Assembly: GCF_024347375.1 (NCBI RefSeq)
Contig: NZ_AP025470.1
Span: 1,736,001 to 1,800,000 of the forward strand
DNA from: Vibrio coralliirubri
GTDB lineage: Bacteria > Pseudomonadota > Gammaproteobacteria > Enterobacterales > Vibrionaceae
DNA: 64,000 nt
Direction: 5' to 3'
This document shows positions 14,922-23,574 of the stretch, one piece after another; position 1 is the first letter of the stretch; each line of letters begins with the position of its first letter. Both the position numbers and the translations under genes were made by a program. The notes under the pieces are model-generated. The model did no database searches and had not been told where the DNA came from. It worked only from the letters and a program-made list of their open reading frames with translations.

Positions 14922-16423
14922 TGTCAATCCCACTTTAAAATGTCCTCATTTGTCCCAAATAGAAATGTCCCCTTGTTAGGTCTTTCGACTGGAAGCTTTG
15001 AATGGTTCGGTGAGGACAGGGTTGATGGCTCGAGGCGCTGTTTGAAGGGCTCTTTGTTGTGCACGGCGCTTGGGGGCTTTCTTACTGCGGGTTCGTTGCT
15101 GTTGTTGTTCGAATTCTTCTTGTTGTTGCTGAGCAAATTTTAAAACTTGGCCGAGGCGTTTGTTGTCGACGATTTGGGTTTGTTGAACGTGCTCGAGTTT
15201 GTCGAAGGTTTTGAATTCGAGTTTTCGATGCCCGTATTGGATGGCGATTTCACCGTTTGGGTAGTCGAGTATCTTGACATGTTCGTGCGCTAGTCGGCTG
15301 TTTTCTTCAGTAGGTTCAATGAGATAAATCACTTTATCGTATTGAAATGTCAGCGACTTTGAGAGCTTGCGGGTTTCTTGCCAACTGAAAATATCGTCGA
15401 GTTCTTGCTTGGACTCTCGAACCGGGCGATGCATGTCTTTTGGGTATTGAGCGGGCTTAGCAAAGCGATGGTTAAAATCGGCGATGAAGTAGGGAAGCCA
15501 GGCGTTGGCTTGTTCGATGGTGTCGATACCTTGTAAGCGCATCTCTTTAACCAGTCGGTCTTGCAGCGTGAGGTTGGCTCGCTCAACGCGGCCTTTGGCT
15601 TGGGAGCTGTTGGCACAGATGAGTTCTATGGCCAGTTCTTTCAGCACGCGCCCGTATTGAGTTTGGCCAACTTGTTTGTGTTTCTCCTGATTCACTCGAA
15701 AAATTGAGTGCTTGTCACTGTAAAATGCGATGGGTTTACCGTGCTCATTGAGGTATTCACGCGTGGTCAACATGTAGTCAAATGCGGATTCTGTCTCGCT
15801 GAATCTTAGGTTCATCAAACGGCCAGTCGCATCATCAATGAACACCAATAGGCAGCATTTGTCGCTGCGGCCTTCAAACCAGTCATGATGGGAGCCGTCA
15901 ATTTGGATAAGTTCACCCAAGCAATCACGACGGTAACGAGGCTGATAGACTCGAGGTTTGCGTTGTGAATGTGGAAGCCACAGTCCGTCGGCGATCATCC
16001 ATTGACGGAGTGTTTCTTTAGAGACGGATAGATTGTGTCGTTCAGTCAGTTTTTCCAGAGCGAACGTTGGTGAGAAGTCAGAGTAATGCTCACGGATAAG
16101 TTTCAGTATTTCAATTCTGAAATGTTCTGAGTAGCGTCGATTACTTGGGCGTCCACGCGCTGCGTGTGTAAGACTTTGAGCACCAAGAGAGACCAGTTTG
16201 TTCACCAAACGTCGGATATGGCGCGCAGACAGATTCAAAATTATAGCGGCGTCAACTTGGCGTAGTCGTTTTTCACGTACGTCAGTAAGCACCTTGAATC
16301 GATGAATATCTTTTTCACTCATAGTAATAAGCATCCGGATAACTCCTAAGCAGACCAATATAGGTAAGCTTAGGAGGACATTTTAAAATGGCTCAAACCG
16401 GACATTACTAAATTGCTCTAACA
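14922..16423 (-). mobile_element. IS1202/ISNCY-type insertion sequence, copy 2
   Basis: The 1502-bp element has the same ends and the same encoded protein as copy 1 and lies in the same orientation. The 5-bp duplication TCCTA flanks it. The right-hand duplication (16424-16428) ends exactly at the first base of the dif XerC arm. Same 5-bp distance as copy 1 has to its dif-like site, so insertion is site-directed. Confidence 0.95.
14976..16334 (-). CDS. ISNCY (IS1202-type) transposase, copy 2
   Basis: Same protein as the gene at 6090-7448, residue for residue, with the start opposite 16334 chosen for the same AGGAG spacing. It has a helix-turn-helix, DDE core residues (IQIDGS, FYSDKH, GRVERAN) and a Gln-rich tail. 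It is intact and presumably active. Confidence 0.9.
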   Translation of the reverse strand: MLITMSEKDIHRFKVLTDVREKRLRQVDAAIILNLSARHIRRLVNKLVSLGAQSLTHAARGRPSNRRYSEHFRIEILKLIREHYSDFSPTFALEKLTERHNLSVSKETLRQWMIADGLWLPHSQRKPRVYQPRYRRDCLGELIQIDGSHHDWFEGRSDKCCLLVFIDDATGRLMNLRFSETESAFDYMLTTREYLNEHGKPIAFYSDKHSIFRVNQEKHKQVGQTQYGRVLKELAIELICANSSQAKGRVERANLTLQDRLVKEMRLQGIDTIEQANAWLPYFIADFNHRFAKPAQYPKDMHRPVRESKQELDDIFSWQETRKLSKSLTFQYDKVIYLIEPTEENSRLAHEHVKILDYPNGEIAIQYGHRKLEFKTFDKLEHVQQTQIVDNKRLGQVLKFAQQQQEEFEQQQQRTRSKKAPKRRAQQRALQTAPRAINPVLTEPFKASSRKT

Positions 16424-16428
16424 TCCTA
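16424..16428 (+). repeat. 5-bp target duplication, right copy
   Basis: TCCTA, directly followed by the XerC arm of dif. Confidence 0.85.
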
Positions 16429-16456
16429 AGTGCGTATTATGTATATTATGTTAAAT
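16429..16456 (+). other. dif: dif site of the chromosome (prophage attR)
   Basis: XerC arm AGTGCGTATTA (16429-16439), 6-bp centre TGTATA (16440-16445), XerD arm TTATGTTAAAT (16446-16456). From memory, the E. coli dif has the same centre and XerD arm and differs at three XerC-arm positions; V. cholerae dif1 differs at two positions in all. It is where XerC/XerD resolve chromosome dimers. It also forms the right end of the prophage, with chromosome sequence resuming after it. Confidence 0.93.
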
Positions 16457-16604
16457 TAAACTTGGTGTTTATAAGACAGGTATCTTTGTGTGATGCCCTG
16501 CCTCTTGTTTATCTACCAAATCGACGTTCTATTTAACAGTAAGGCTATTTACCATAAAATATCTAATAAACATATTTCCTAATCTTCGATTAAGAATACG
16601 TTTA

Positions 16605-18326
16605 TTAGACTTCAAGCATTAATCGATCAATTGCTTCTGTGATCTCTTTAGTTCTTACTGGCTTGGTCACGAAATCATTCATGCCGACATCTAAGCACGA
16701 ACATTTGTCTTCTACTGATGTGTGTGCTGTTAGCGCAACGATTGGTGTTTTGATGTTTGCGTCTCTCATGTATTTGGTTGTGGTTAATCCATCCATGACC
16801 GGCATCGACACATCCATTAAGATAATGTCTATCGAGTCATTGGCTCTTTCCACAAAACCAATAGCTTCCTCACCGTTGCTTGCGATGAAAACTTCGTGGC
16901 CTTGTCGCGTTAGGATTAATTTGATCACCATTTGATTGGTTGGATTGTCTTCGACAACTAACACTGAATAACGGCTTCTTAACTCTCGTGAAGATTCATC
17001 TTCGTTGTTGGCCTGATTATTCGTCACTCTAGTAAGCACTGGCAGCTGTACTTCGAATTTGGAGCCTTTTCCTGGTTCACTTTCAACCGATATGCGCCCG
17101 CGCATCAGCTCAACCAGTCTTTTAGTGATAGCCAAGCCTAAACCTGTGCCACCAAATCTACGTGTGATTGTGCTATCAGCTTGCACAAATGGACTGAACA
17201 GCGACGAAAGTTGTTGCGAGCTAATGCCAATCCCTGTGTCTTCCACCGTTATATAGAAAGAGCTCTGCTGGTACTTGATAGAAACATGGACATGCCCATG
17301 CTCAGTAAACTTAATAGCATTACCAATCAGATTAAATAGGATCTGTGCTAACCGGCTTGGGTCGATGTAATGCAGTTCACCCTCAGGGATATCGCTGGTT
17401 AATGTTAGCGCCAAACCTTTATCGTCTGCTGTCTTCTTTTGTTCAGATAATACAAAAGTTACAGTGTCTCTTACGTTGCTCCATTGAGGAGCCAACGAGA
17501 AACATCCAGATTCAATCTTAGAAAAATCCAATACGTCACTGATAATTGCCAACAAAAGCTCAGATGATGTGCTCATATTAAGCAGTATAGACTGTTGCTC
17601 TTCGTTCAATGATGTGGATTTTAGGGTGTCTATTAGGCCAATGATGGCATTTAGCGGAGTTCTTAATTCATGACTCATCATCGCCAGGAATTCAGACTTG
17701 GCCTTGTTGGCTCTTTCTGCGTCTTTTCTTGCTGTGACAAGCTCTGCTGTACGTTCTCGAACGGTTGCTTCAAGCTTTTCTTTGTTCTCAATATCGAAAA
17801 CAGCACGCTCTATCAACGGTCGGAAACGGTTTAGTGTGGCCTTGGTTTCAATACTAAAGTGCTTGGTATTTGAGTGGATAAATATGATGACGGATTGTGT
17901 TAGTCCGCTATCTATACCCGTAATAAGAACGGAGTTGATTTGGTCGAGAACAATGGGATGCAGAGAGTTGAATTCCCCAAGAGACTTGGGTTCGAAAAGG
18001 ATGGCGCATTCACCATTGATGACTCGCGATAGCTTGCCACAATCGCTCCAATTCATCTGTTCGAAGACTTTGTTATTGCTTAGCAGGGTTTTGAAACTGC
18101 CTTCATTCCCTACCCTTGATACCACGATAAAGTCGTCAAACTTAATGTATTTTTTGAGCACGAACTCAAGGCTGGAGAATATCTCAGATATGTTACTTGC
18201 CTTACTGATCGCAGAGATGGTTGATAAGATCACCCTGTTCTCTTCAGCCAGTTTTCGCTCACGGGCTTTTAGTTTTTGCAGTTCAATACGTGCTTCTTGC
18301 AGCGCTTCTTGACCTTCAGAACCCAT
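16605..18326 (-). CDS. vpsV: hybrid sensor histidine kinase with receiver (VpsV/NahK-like partner of NosP)
   Basis: The 573-residue protein has an N-terminal coiled coil (about 1-35), a GAF-like sensory part (40-190) without membrane segments, HisKA with H in FLAMMSHELRTPLNAIIGL (about 218-236), and an HATPase domain (N box NLIGNAIKF, G boxes VEDTGIGIS and GGTGLGLAI). The C-terminal receiver has its phospho-acceptor Asp in DIILMDVSMPVMDGL. The start overlaps the FIST gene stop by one base (TAATG). In V. cholerae the pair at this locus (as I recall, VC1444/VC1445) links nitric oxide to quorum sensing via LuxU. The symbol rests on that synteny. Confidence 0.8.
   Translation of the reverse strand: MGSEGQEALQEARIELQKLKARERKLAEENRVILSTISAISKASNISEIFSSLEFVLKKYIKFDDFIVVSRVGNEGSFKTLLSNNKVFEQMNWSDCGKLSRVINGECAILFEPKSLGEFNSLHPIVLDQINSVLITGIDSGLTQSVIIFIHSNTKHFSIETKATLNRFRPLIERAVFDIENKEKLEATVRERTAELVTARKDAERANKAKSEFLAMMSHELRTPLNAIIGLIDTLKSTSLNEEQQSILLNMSTSSELLLAIISDVLDFSKIESGCFSLAPQWSNVRDTVTFVLSEQKKTADDKGLALTLTSDIPEGELHYIDPSRLAQILFNLIGNAIKFTEHGHVHVSIKYQQSSFYITVEDTGIGISSQQLSSLFSPFVQADSTITRRFGGTGLGLAITKRLVELMRGRISVESEPGKGSKFEVQLPVLTRVTNNQANNEDESSRELRSRYSVLVVEDNPTNQMVIKLILTRQGHEVFIASNGEEAIGFVERANDSIDIILMDVSMPVMDGLTTTKYMRDANIKTPIVALTAHTSVEDKCSCLDVGMNDFVTKPVRTKEITEAIDRLMLEV
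18108..18115 (-). promoter_or_regulatory. KOPS octamer (GGGTAGGG on minus strand)
   Basis: CCCTACCC on the plus strand, right of dif, so the octamer reads leftward toward dif. Opposite polarity to the one at 13941, as expected for sequences converging on dif. Confidence 0.6.
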
Positions 18327-19510
18327 TACTTTTTCAACCTATAAAACGTTGCAGACGATACCATTAAATTCCCGTGTGCATTCTCACCACCAGAGAGTCT
18401 TCCTTGTTCACCAAACGTAAATGGACATATGTACGGAAGCCCATTAAGTGCTTGATTTATTTGGTCACAAACCTCATCCATATCTTGTTTAAGATTGAGC
18501 ATTGGACCGGCACAAAAGATATTGATCGCCCCGAGTTTCTCTTCAAGATCCATGTCGTTGTAGTATGAGGAGTGAATGATATTCGCGGCGCGGCTAATCA
18601 ACTGCTGCTTAGAACCTTGCATCAAGTAGATGGTGTCACCTTCACTGATGTCTGTGAATAGCTCAATTCCATTACACTCAGTCTCTCTGATTGAATGAGA
18701 CAATTTGAAATATGGGTAATCGTATGAAGAGCCGACTTTCCTGCCTAGTGGATAGACAGAAGATTTTTCGAATATATAGCCATCATCACTGCCACCTAAG
18801 TGGAAATTAGTCCATTCGTTGTAAACGGTGACGGCTGGCCTATGGTCTATCTCCAATAATATTCGGTTTCTGACTTTGGTCACGGTGCCTGAATAGCGCG
18901 TAGGTGTATGACCGGCGCTGAAAGAGGAATAGATGGACTGAGACGCAAACACCACCGTTAAAGACACACCATTTATAGACAGCGACTCTTCGGTGAAGAT
19001 ACTCCAGTTTCCTGAAACCTGATTGTCTGCAGCACTGCCACCAATAATTGGCACTTCAGTACCAAATTTCTTATCGATAGCCGCCATCACCTTTTCTTCG
19101 TTACCCGGTGTGGAATGCAACAAGATAAGATCAGGGATTTCACCTTCTCGGTTGGCGTTCTTGAGTGCTTTGTCTATCGCGCTGAAGGTACTGCGGTCTA
19201 TGGAGTCACTGAAATGTTCGATTCCCGTACCATAGGCGTTGATCCCCGAGTCATAAATAATGAGAACGCCAATGACTGGGCCAGAATGAAAACCAGTTTC
19301 GGTCATAATGCCGTGACAAGTGGTACAGCCATGTATGGGAGTGTTCGGGAGAGCATCTACGAAATATCTCTGCACAGCGAGTGTCGAATACTCTTCTGTG
19401 CAGTAGCAAATAAGACAAGCAATATCGTCAGGGTTTTCCACCCCACTGAGCAACTCATCTACTGCGATTTTATCATCTAGGGAGTAAGAGACTTTTGATA
19501 GAAATTTCAT
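18326..19510 (-). CDS. nosP: FIST-domain sensor, NosP-like
   Basis: The 394-residue soluble protein has a FIST N domain (about 25-210: HGCTTCHGIMTETGFHSGPV, DLILLHSTPGNEEKV, VPIIGGSAAD) and a FIST C domain (about 225-375: AVTVYNEWTNFHLGG, NLKQDMDEVCDQINQ, CPFTFGEQGRLSG). FIST proteins of this type (NosP) bind haem and sense nitric oxide, inhibiting or tuning a co-encoded kinase. The kinase gene follows with a one-base overlap, so both are made from one message. Confidence 0.82.
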   Translation of the reverse strand: MKFLSKVSYSLDDKIAVDELLSGVENPDDIACLICYCTEEYSTLAVQRYFVDALPNTPIHGCTTCHGIMTETGFHSGPVIGVLIIYDSGINAYGTGIEHFSDSIDRSTFSAIDKALKNANREGEIPDLILLHSTPGNEEKVMAAIDKKFGTEVPIIGGSAADNQVSGNWSIFTEESLSINGVSLTVVFASQSIYSSFSAGHTPTRYSGTVTKVRNRILLEIDHRPAVTVYNEWTNFHLGGSDDGYIFEKSSVYPLGRKVGSSYDYPYFKLSHSIRETECNGIELFTDISEGDTIYLMQGSKQQLISRAANIIHSSYYNDMDLEEKLGAINIFCAGPMLNLKQDMDEVCDQINQALNGLPYICPFTFGEQGRLSGGENAHGNLMVSSATFYRLKK

Positions 19511-19625
19511 AGATTCTGGGTAACTTTATTAATGCTCTCTTTATAACACTTTAATGCATTGTGTTTCACTGATTTGGTATATATTTCTATCAAAAGACCC
19601 GAGGCGTGCCCCAGTTTTATCTCTG

Positions 19626-19991
19626 TTACTCTTTGGACAAGTTTACAGAAAACGTGCTCACCTGTTGTGGAAATGTAACCGTTATTGAGGAGGTCTTATC
19701 ATTAGTTTGTAACAGCCAATTTGATGGCCCTTTTTCTTCCAGAATTCCGCTTTCATTATAGCTAATGATAAATTTGCCAGTTTTAGATGTTTCGATCGAA
19801 TACCCTAGGTTATCGCCCGAAATTAAAACATTATGATTATCAATACCAAATTCACAAGGTTTTGAAACTATACAGTTTACTGTTTCGTTATTATCGTATG
19901 TTACTGTTCTCCAAGTAAATGCAGCTATTAAAATAACCAACATGACGATAATTTGAACAAGCCTGCCTTTTGTTAGCTTTTGTGCCGCCAT
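19626..19991 (-). CDS. hypothetical protein with N-terminal membrane anchor
   Basis: The 121-residue protein has one membrane segment (LVQIIVMLVILIAAFTW, about 11-27) and a periplasmic, beta-rich remainder with two close cysteines (NCIVSKPCEFG). The place between nosP and ccoN is conserved in vibrios as I recall. No domain is recognised. A role linked to the oxidase or NO is possible only by neighbourhood. Confidence 0.6.
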   Translation of the reverse strand: MAAQKLTKGRLVQIIVMLVILIAAFTWRTVTYDNNETVNCIVSKPCEFGIDNHNVLISGDNLGYSIETSKTGKFIISYNESGILEEKGPSNWLLQTNDKTSSITVTFPQQVSTFSVNLSKE

Positions 19992-20249
19992 TATAATCTT
20001 TACTCCTTGTTACAAAGTTCAAAGTTTTTAAATAAAAATCCAATTCCAGACCAAGCGTAAGGTTACTACTCTGTCATTGATTTGTTAATTCAAGTATAGT
20101 GTCGCGTTGAAAATGCCACTTTTTTTTAAAATCAGCAAGTGGAAATAAAGCCCTGAATAGGCTGAATTTCCTTTTCTAATTTGGGTGGCATTACGACGTG
20201 AGTCGTGTTGGAAGTAAAGTGTAGTAAATAAGAAATTGGAAGCATGCAA

Positions 20250-21677
20250 ATGAGCCAAGAAAAGCAGCTTGAACAAAACTACAACTATACGGTCGTCCGT
20301 CAATTTACCCTAGTTACAATTTTGTGGGGTATTGTCGGTATGGGCGTTGGTGTTTTGATTGCCGCTCAATTAGTTTGGCCACAGCTAAACTTTGATACGC
20401 CGTGGTTGACGTACAGTCGTTTACGTCCCCTGCATACTAATGCGGTTATTTTTGCGTTCGGTACAAGTGCGCTGTTTGCAACATCATATTATGTTGTACA
20501 ACGTACCTGTCAGACGCGTCTCTTTGGTGGCCCTCTCGTAGCCTTTACCTTTTGGGGTTGGCAAGCGATTATCCTGTCCGCTGCAATTACTTTACCGTTA
20601 GGTTTAACCTCGGGTAAAGAATACGCAGAACTTGAATGGCCAATCGATATTGCTATTACTCTTGTGTGGGTAGCTTATGCGGTCGTGTTCTTCGGAACCA
20701 TGATTAAACGTAAGACATCGCACATTTACGTAGCAAACTGGTTCTTCGGAGCCTTCATCATCACGGTTGCCGTGTTGCACATCGTTAACAGCCTTGCTGT
20801 TCCTGTATCTGCGTTTAAATCGTACTCGATTTATTCCGGAGCGATCGATGCAATGGTGCAATGGTGGTACGGACACAATGCGGTAGGCTTCCTATTGACA
20901 GCTGGTTTCCTAGGTATGATGTACTACTTCGTTCCTAAACAAGCTGGTCGCCCTGTTTACTCTTACCGTTTGTCGATTGTTCACTTCTGGGCTCTCGTGT
21001 CTCTGTATATCTGGGCTGGTCCTCACCACCTACACTACACTGCACTTCCTGACTGGACTCAATCTCTAGGTATGGTTATGTCTTTGGTTCTGTTTGCTCC
21101 ATCTTGGGGTGGCATGATCAACGGTATTATGACTCTATCTGGTGCGTGGCATAAGCTTCGCTACGACCCAATCCTACGTTTCCTAATCGTTTCTCTATCA
21201 TTCTACGGCATGTCGACTTTCGAAGGCCCAATGATGGCAATCAAAACGGTTAACGCACTATCTCACTACACGGACTGGACTATCGGTCACGTTCACTCTG
21301 GTGCGTTAGGTTGGGTTGCAATGGTTTCTATCGGTTCGGTTTACCACTTAGTTCCTAAACTATTTGGTCAAGAGCGTATGTACTCTGTGTCTCTAATCAA
21401 TGTTCACTTCTGGTTGGCAACGATTGGTACGGTTTTCTACATTGTTGCAATGTGGATCTCTGGCGTGATGCAAGGTCTGATGTGGCGTGCAGTTAACTCT
21501 GACGGTACATTAACTTACAGCTTCGTTGAATCTGTAGAAGCGTCTTACCCGTTCTACTTTGTACGTTTCTTAGGTGGTTTCATCTTCCTATCTGGTATGT
21601 TCTTAATGGCATACAACACGTACAAAACTGTTTCTGCACCTAAAGATAGCCTTAAAGCTATCCCTCAACCGGCTTAA
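20250..21677 (+). CDS. ccoN: cytochrome c oxidase cbb3-type, subunit I
   Basis: The 475-residue, twelve-helix haem-copper oxidase subunit begins [20 protein letters not shown]. Haem and CuB histidines are visible in [50 protein letters not shown] and [14 protein letters not shown]. The ATG at 20250 is preferred to 20244 because GGAAG is 7 bases upstream of it but only 1 base from the other. It is the first gene of ccoNOQP. No canonical FNR box is seen upstream, although the operon is usually Fnr/ArcA controlled. Confidence 0.97.
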   Translation: MSQEKQLEQNYNYTVVRQFTLVTILWGIVGMGVGVLIAAQLVWPQLNFDTPWLTYSRLRPLHTNAVIFAFGTSALFATSYYVVQRTCQTRLFGGPLVAFTFWGWQAIILSAAITLPLGLTSGKEYAELEWPIDIAITLVWVAYAVVFFGTMIKRKTSHIYVANWFFGAFIITVAVLHIVNSLAVPVSAFKSYSIYSGAIDAMVQWWYGHNAVGFLLTAGFLGMMYYFVPKQAGRPVYSYRLSIVHFWALVSLYIWAGPHHLHYTALPDWTQSLGMVMSLVLFAPSWGGMINGIMTLSGAWHKLRYDPILRFLIVSLSFYGMSTFEGPMMAIKTVNALSHYTDWTIGHVHSGALGWVAMVSIGSVYHLVPKLFGQERMYSVSLINVHFWLATIGTVFYIVAMWISGVMQGLMWRAVNSDGTLTYSFVESVEASYPFYFVRFLGGFIFLSGMFLMAYNTYKTVSAPKDSLKAIPQPA

Positions 21678-21688
21678 GGAGATTTAGA

Positions 21689-22309
21689 ATGAGCTCAAAT
21701 TCAAATAATCGCCATGAGTTGGTAGAGAAGAACGTTGGCCTACTAGCGATTCTGATCGTTATTGCTATCAGTTTTGGTGCTTTAGTAGAAATTACCCCAC
21801 TTATTTTCCAAAAGCAGACTACTGAACCTGTAGAAAATCTACGTGTTTACTCTGCTCTGGAAATGGAAGGTCGTGATATCTACATTCGCGAAGGTTGTAA
21901 CGTATGTCACAGCCAAATGATTCGTCCTTTCCGCTCTGAAACTGAACGTTACGGTCACTACTCTGTAGCTGGCGAAAGTGTTTGGGAACACCCATTCCTA
22001 TGGGGTTCTAAGCGTACTGGTCCTGACCTAGCGCGTGTTGGTGATCGTTACTCTGATGAGTGGCACCGTGTTCACCTTATCGACCCTCGTGAACTTGTTC
22101 CTGAATCAAACATGCCTGGTTTCCCATGGCTTGCTGAGAATGTACTTGATGGCAAATTGACTAAACAGAAGCTTGAAATCTTCCGTAATCAATTTGGTGT
22201 TCCTTACACAGACGAACAAATTGCTAACGCTAAACAAGATGTTGAAGGAAAAACAGAGATGGATGCAATCATCGCTTACCTTCAATCGCTTGGCCACGCA
22301 ATGAAATAA
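21689..22309 (+). CDS. ccoO: cytochrome c oxidase cbb3-type, subunit II
   Basis: The 206-residue monohaem cytochrome c is anchored by an N-terminal helix ([20 protein letters not shown]). The haem motif CNVCHSQ lies at about 71-77 and the axial Met in [10 protein letters not shown]. It starts 11 bp after ccoN behind AAGGAG. It passes electrons from CcoP to the CcoN active site in the inner membrane. Confidence 0.96.
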   Translation: MSSNSNNRHELVEKNVGLLAILIVIAISFGALVEITPLIFQKQTTEPVENLRVYSALEMEGRDIYIREGCNVCHSQMIRPFRSETERYGHYSVAGESVWEHPFLWGSKRTGPDLARVGDRYSDEWHRVHLIDPRELVPESNMPGFPWLAENVLDGKLTKQKLEIFRNQFGVPYTDEQIANAKQDVEGKTEMDAIIAYLQSLGHAMK

Positions 22310-22318
22310 GGAATAATT

Positions 22319-22492
22319 ATGGACATTATTACATTTCAAAGTGTTTGGACTGTTACTGTTTTTGCTTGTTTCATCGGCATCGTTTGGTGGGCTTTCGGTA
22401 AAAATCGTAAGTCGCGCTTCGACGAAGATGCAAACCTAGTGTTCGCTGATGAAGCACCTGCGAAAGATAAAAATCAAGGAGTGACGAAGTAA
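22319..22492 (+). CDS. ccoQ: cbb3 oxidase small subunit CcoQ
   Basis: The 57-residue protein has one membrane helix (VWTVTVFACFIGIVWWAFG) followed by a charged tail (KNRKSRFDEDANLVF), the standard CcoQ/FixQ layout. It starts 9 bp after ccoO and its TAA overlaps the ccoP ATG by one base. It stabilises the CcoP association in the complex. Confidence 0.92.
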   Translation: MDIITFQSVWTVTVFACFIGIVWWAFGKNRKSRFDEDANLVFADEAPAKDKNQGVTK

Positions 22493-23466
22493 TGAGTACA
22501 TTCTGGAGTATTTGGGTAACAGTAATCACAATCGGTACATTGATTGGCTGTGCAGCCTTACTTCGTTGGTGTTCCAACGATAAAACAGGTGTAGAAGAAG
22601 GTCAGGATATGGGCCATGAATACGATGGTATTCGTGAGCTTAATAACCCGCTACCTAAATGGTGGACATACCTTTTCGTTAGCACAATTGTGTTTGCAGC
22701 TGTTTATCTAGCTCTATACCCAGGCCTTGGCAACTTTAAAGGTCTACTAGGTTGGACGAGTTCAAACCAAACAGTTCGTAGCGTAGAAGAGTCTCGCTCT
22801 GCAATCGCTGCTGCGCAAGCAAACAAACAGTTAGACGCATACGCGAAAGAGCTTGATGATGCAGACACCTACTTTGGTGAAGCATTCAGAAAGCTAGCTC
22901 ACGACGAAAATGGTCTACGTTCTGTCCCTGACATTGCATCAGATGCTGATGCAATCAAAGTGGGCCAACGTTTGTTCCTACAAAACTGTTCTCAGTGTCA
23001 CGGCTCTGATGCACGTGGTCAGAAAGGTTTCCCGAACCTAACTGATGACGCATGGCTATATGGTGGTGAACCACAAGCTATCGTTACTACCATCATGCAT
23101 GGTCGTGTCGGTCAAATGCCAGGTTGGAAAGACGCTCTTGGCGAAGAAGGCGTAAAAGAAGTAGTTAGCTACACGCTTAGCCTTTCAGGTCGTAGCGTAA
23201 ACGCTCGTGAAGCAGAAGCTGGTAAAGCTCGCTTTGTAGTGTGTGCAGCGTGTCACGGTACTGATGGTAAGGGTAACCCTGCTGTTGGCGCACCTGACTT
23301 GACTGACCGTGACTGGCTATTCGGCGATTCTCGCGCTGATGTGACGGAAACAGTCATGTACGGACGTTCTGGTGTAATGCCGGCTTGGAAGGACATCCTC
23401 GGTGAGGATAAGGTTCAGCTCGTCTCTGCCTACGTCTGGAGCCTCAGCAACTCAGATAAAGAGTAA
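22492..23466 (+). CDS. ccoP: cytochrome c oxidase cbb3-type, dihaem subunit III
   Basis: The 324-residue protein has N-terminal membrane segments (about 4-22, 58-77) and two cytochrome c domains with haem motifs CSQCHG and CAACHG. Axial Met residues lie in RVGQMPGWKD and RSGVMPAWKD. It receives electrons from the bc1 complex or soluble cytochromes. Last gene of the operon, closed by a strong terminator. Confidence 0.97.
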   Translation: MSTFWSIWVTVITIGTLIGCAALLRWCSNDKTGVEEGQDMGHEYDGIRELNNPLPKWWTYLFVSTIVFAAVYLALYPGLGNFKGLLGWTSSNQTVRSVEESRSAIAAAQANKQLDAYAKELDDADTYFGEAFRKLAHDENGLRSVPDIASDADAIKVGQRLFLQNCSQCHGSDARGQKGFPNLTDDAWLYGGEPQAIVTTIMHGRVGQMPGWKDALGEEGVKEVVSYTLSLSGRSVNAREAEAGKARFVVCAACHGTDGKGNPAVGAPDLTDRDWLFGDSRADVTETVMYGRSGVMPAWKDILGEDKVQLVSAYVWSLSNSDKE

Positions 23467-23476
23467 CATAATAATA

Positions 23477-23506
23477 ACAGCCCCTTCTTAAGGGGCTGTC
23501 TTTCTT
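23477..23506 (+). terminator. terminator of ccoNOQP
   Basis: A ten-base stem ACAGCCCCTT (23477-23486) / AAGGGGCTGT (23490-23499) with a 3-base loop, followed by CTTTCTTTT. Confidence 0.92.
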
Positions 23507-23574
23507 TTACAGTTATAACCTTAAGTGTTTGTAAAAATTAGTTTTATTTCATTGTATATATTGAGAATAATAAT

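Larger units (their letters stand above)
7543..16456 (+). mobile_element. filamentous prophage (VGJphi/CTXphi type) integrated at dif, interrupted by IS elements
   Basis: The gene order is that of VGJphi-like inoviruses: divergent small repressor candidate, rep (gpII), ssDNA-binding protein, three tiny membrane proteins, major coat with terminator, long pIII, pVI-like, Zot/pI, then two tiny ORFs. It is bounded by a dif-like site at 7543 and by dif at 16429. Without the IS elements the phage part is about 6.3 kb, normal for the group. The IS903-type insertion in rep probably makes it replication-defective. No toxin gene was seen. Confidence 0.88.

Noticed and set aside
20050..20249. FNR box before ccoN (TTGATTTGTTAATTCAA)
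   Set aside because: The second half does not match ATCAA at the required distance.
20085..20303. Minus-strand ORF overlapping the ccoN start
   Set aside because: It covers the cco promoter region antisense, and its protein has no recognisable features.
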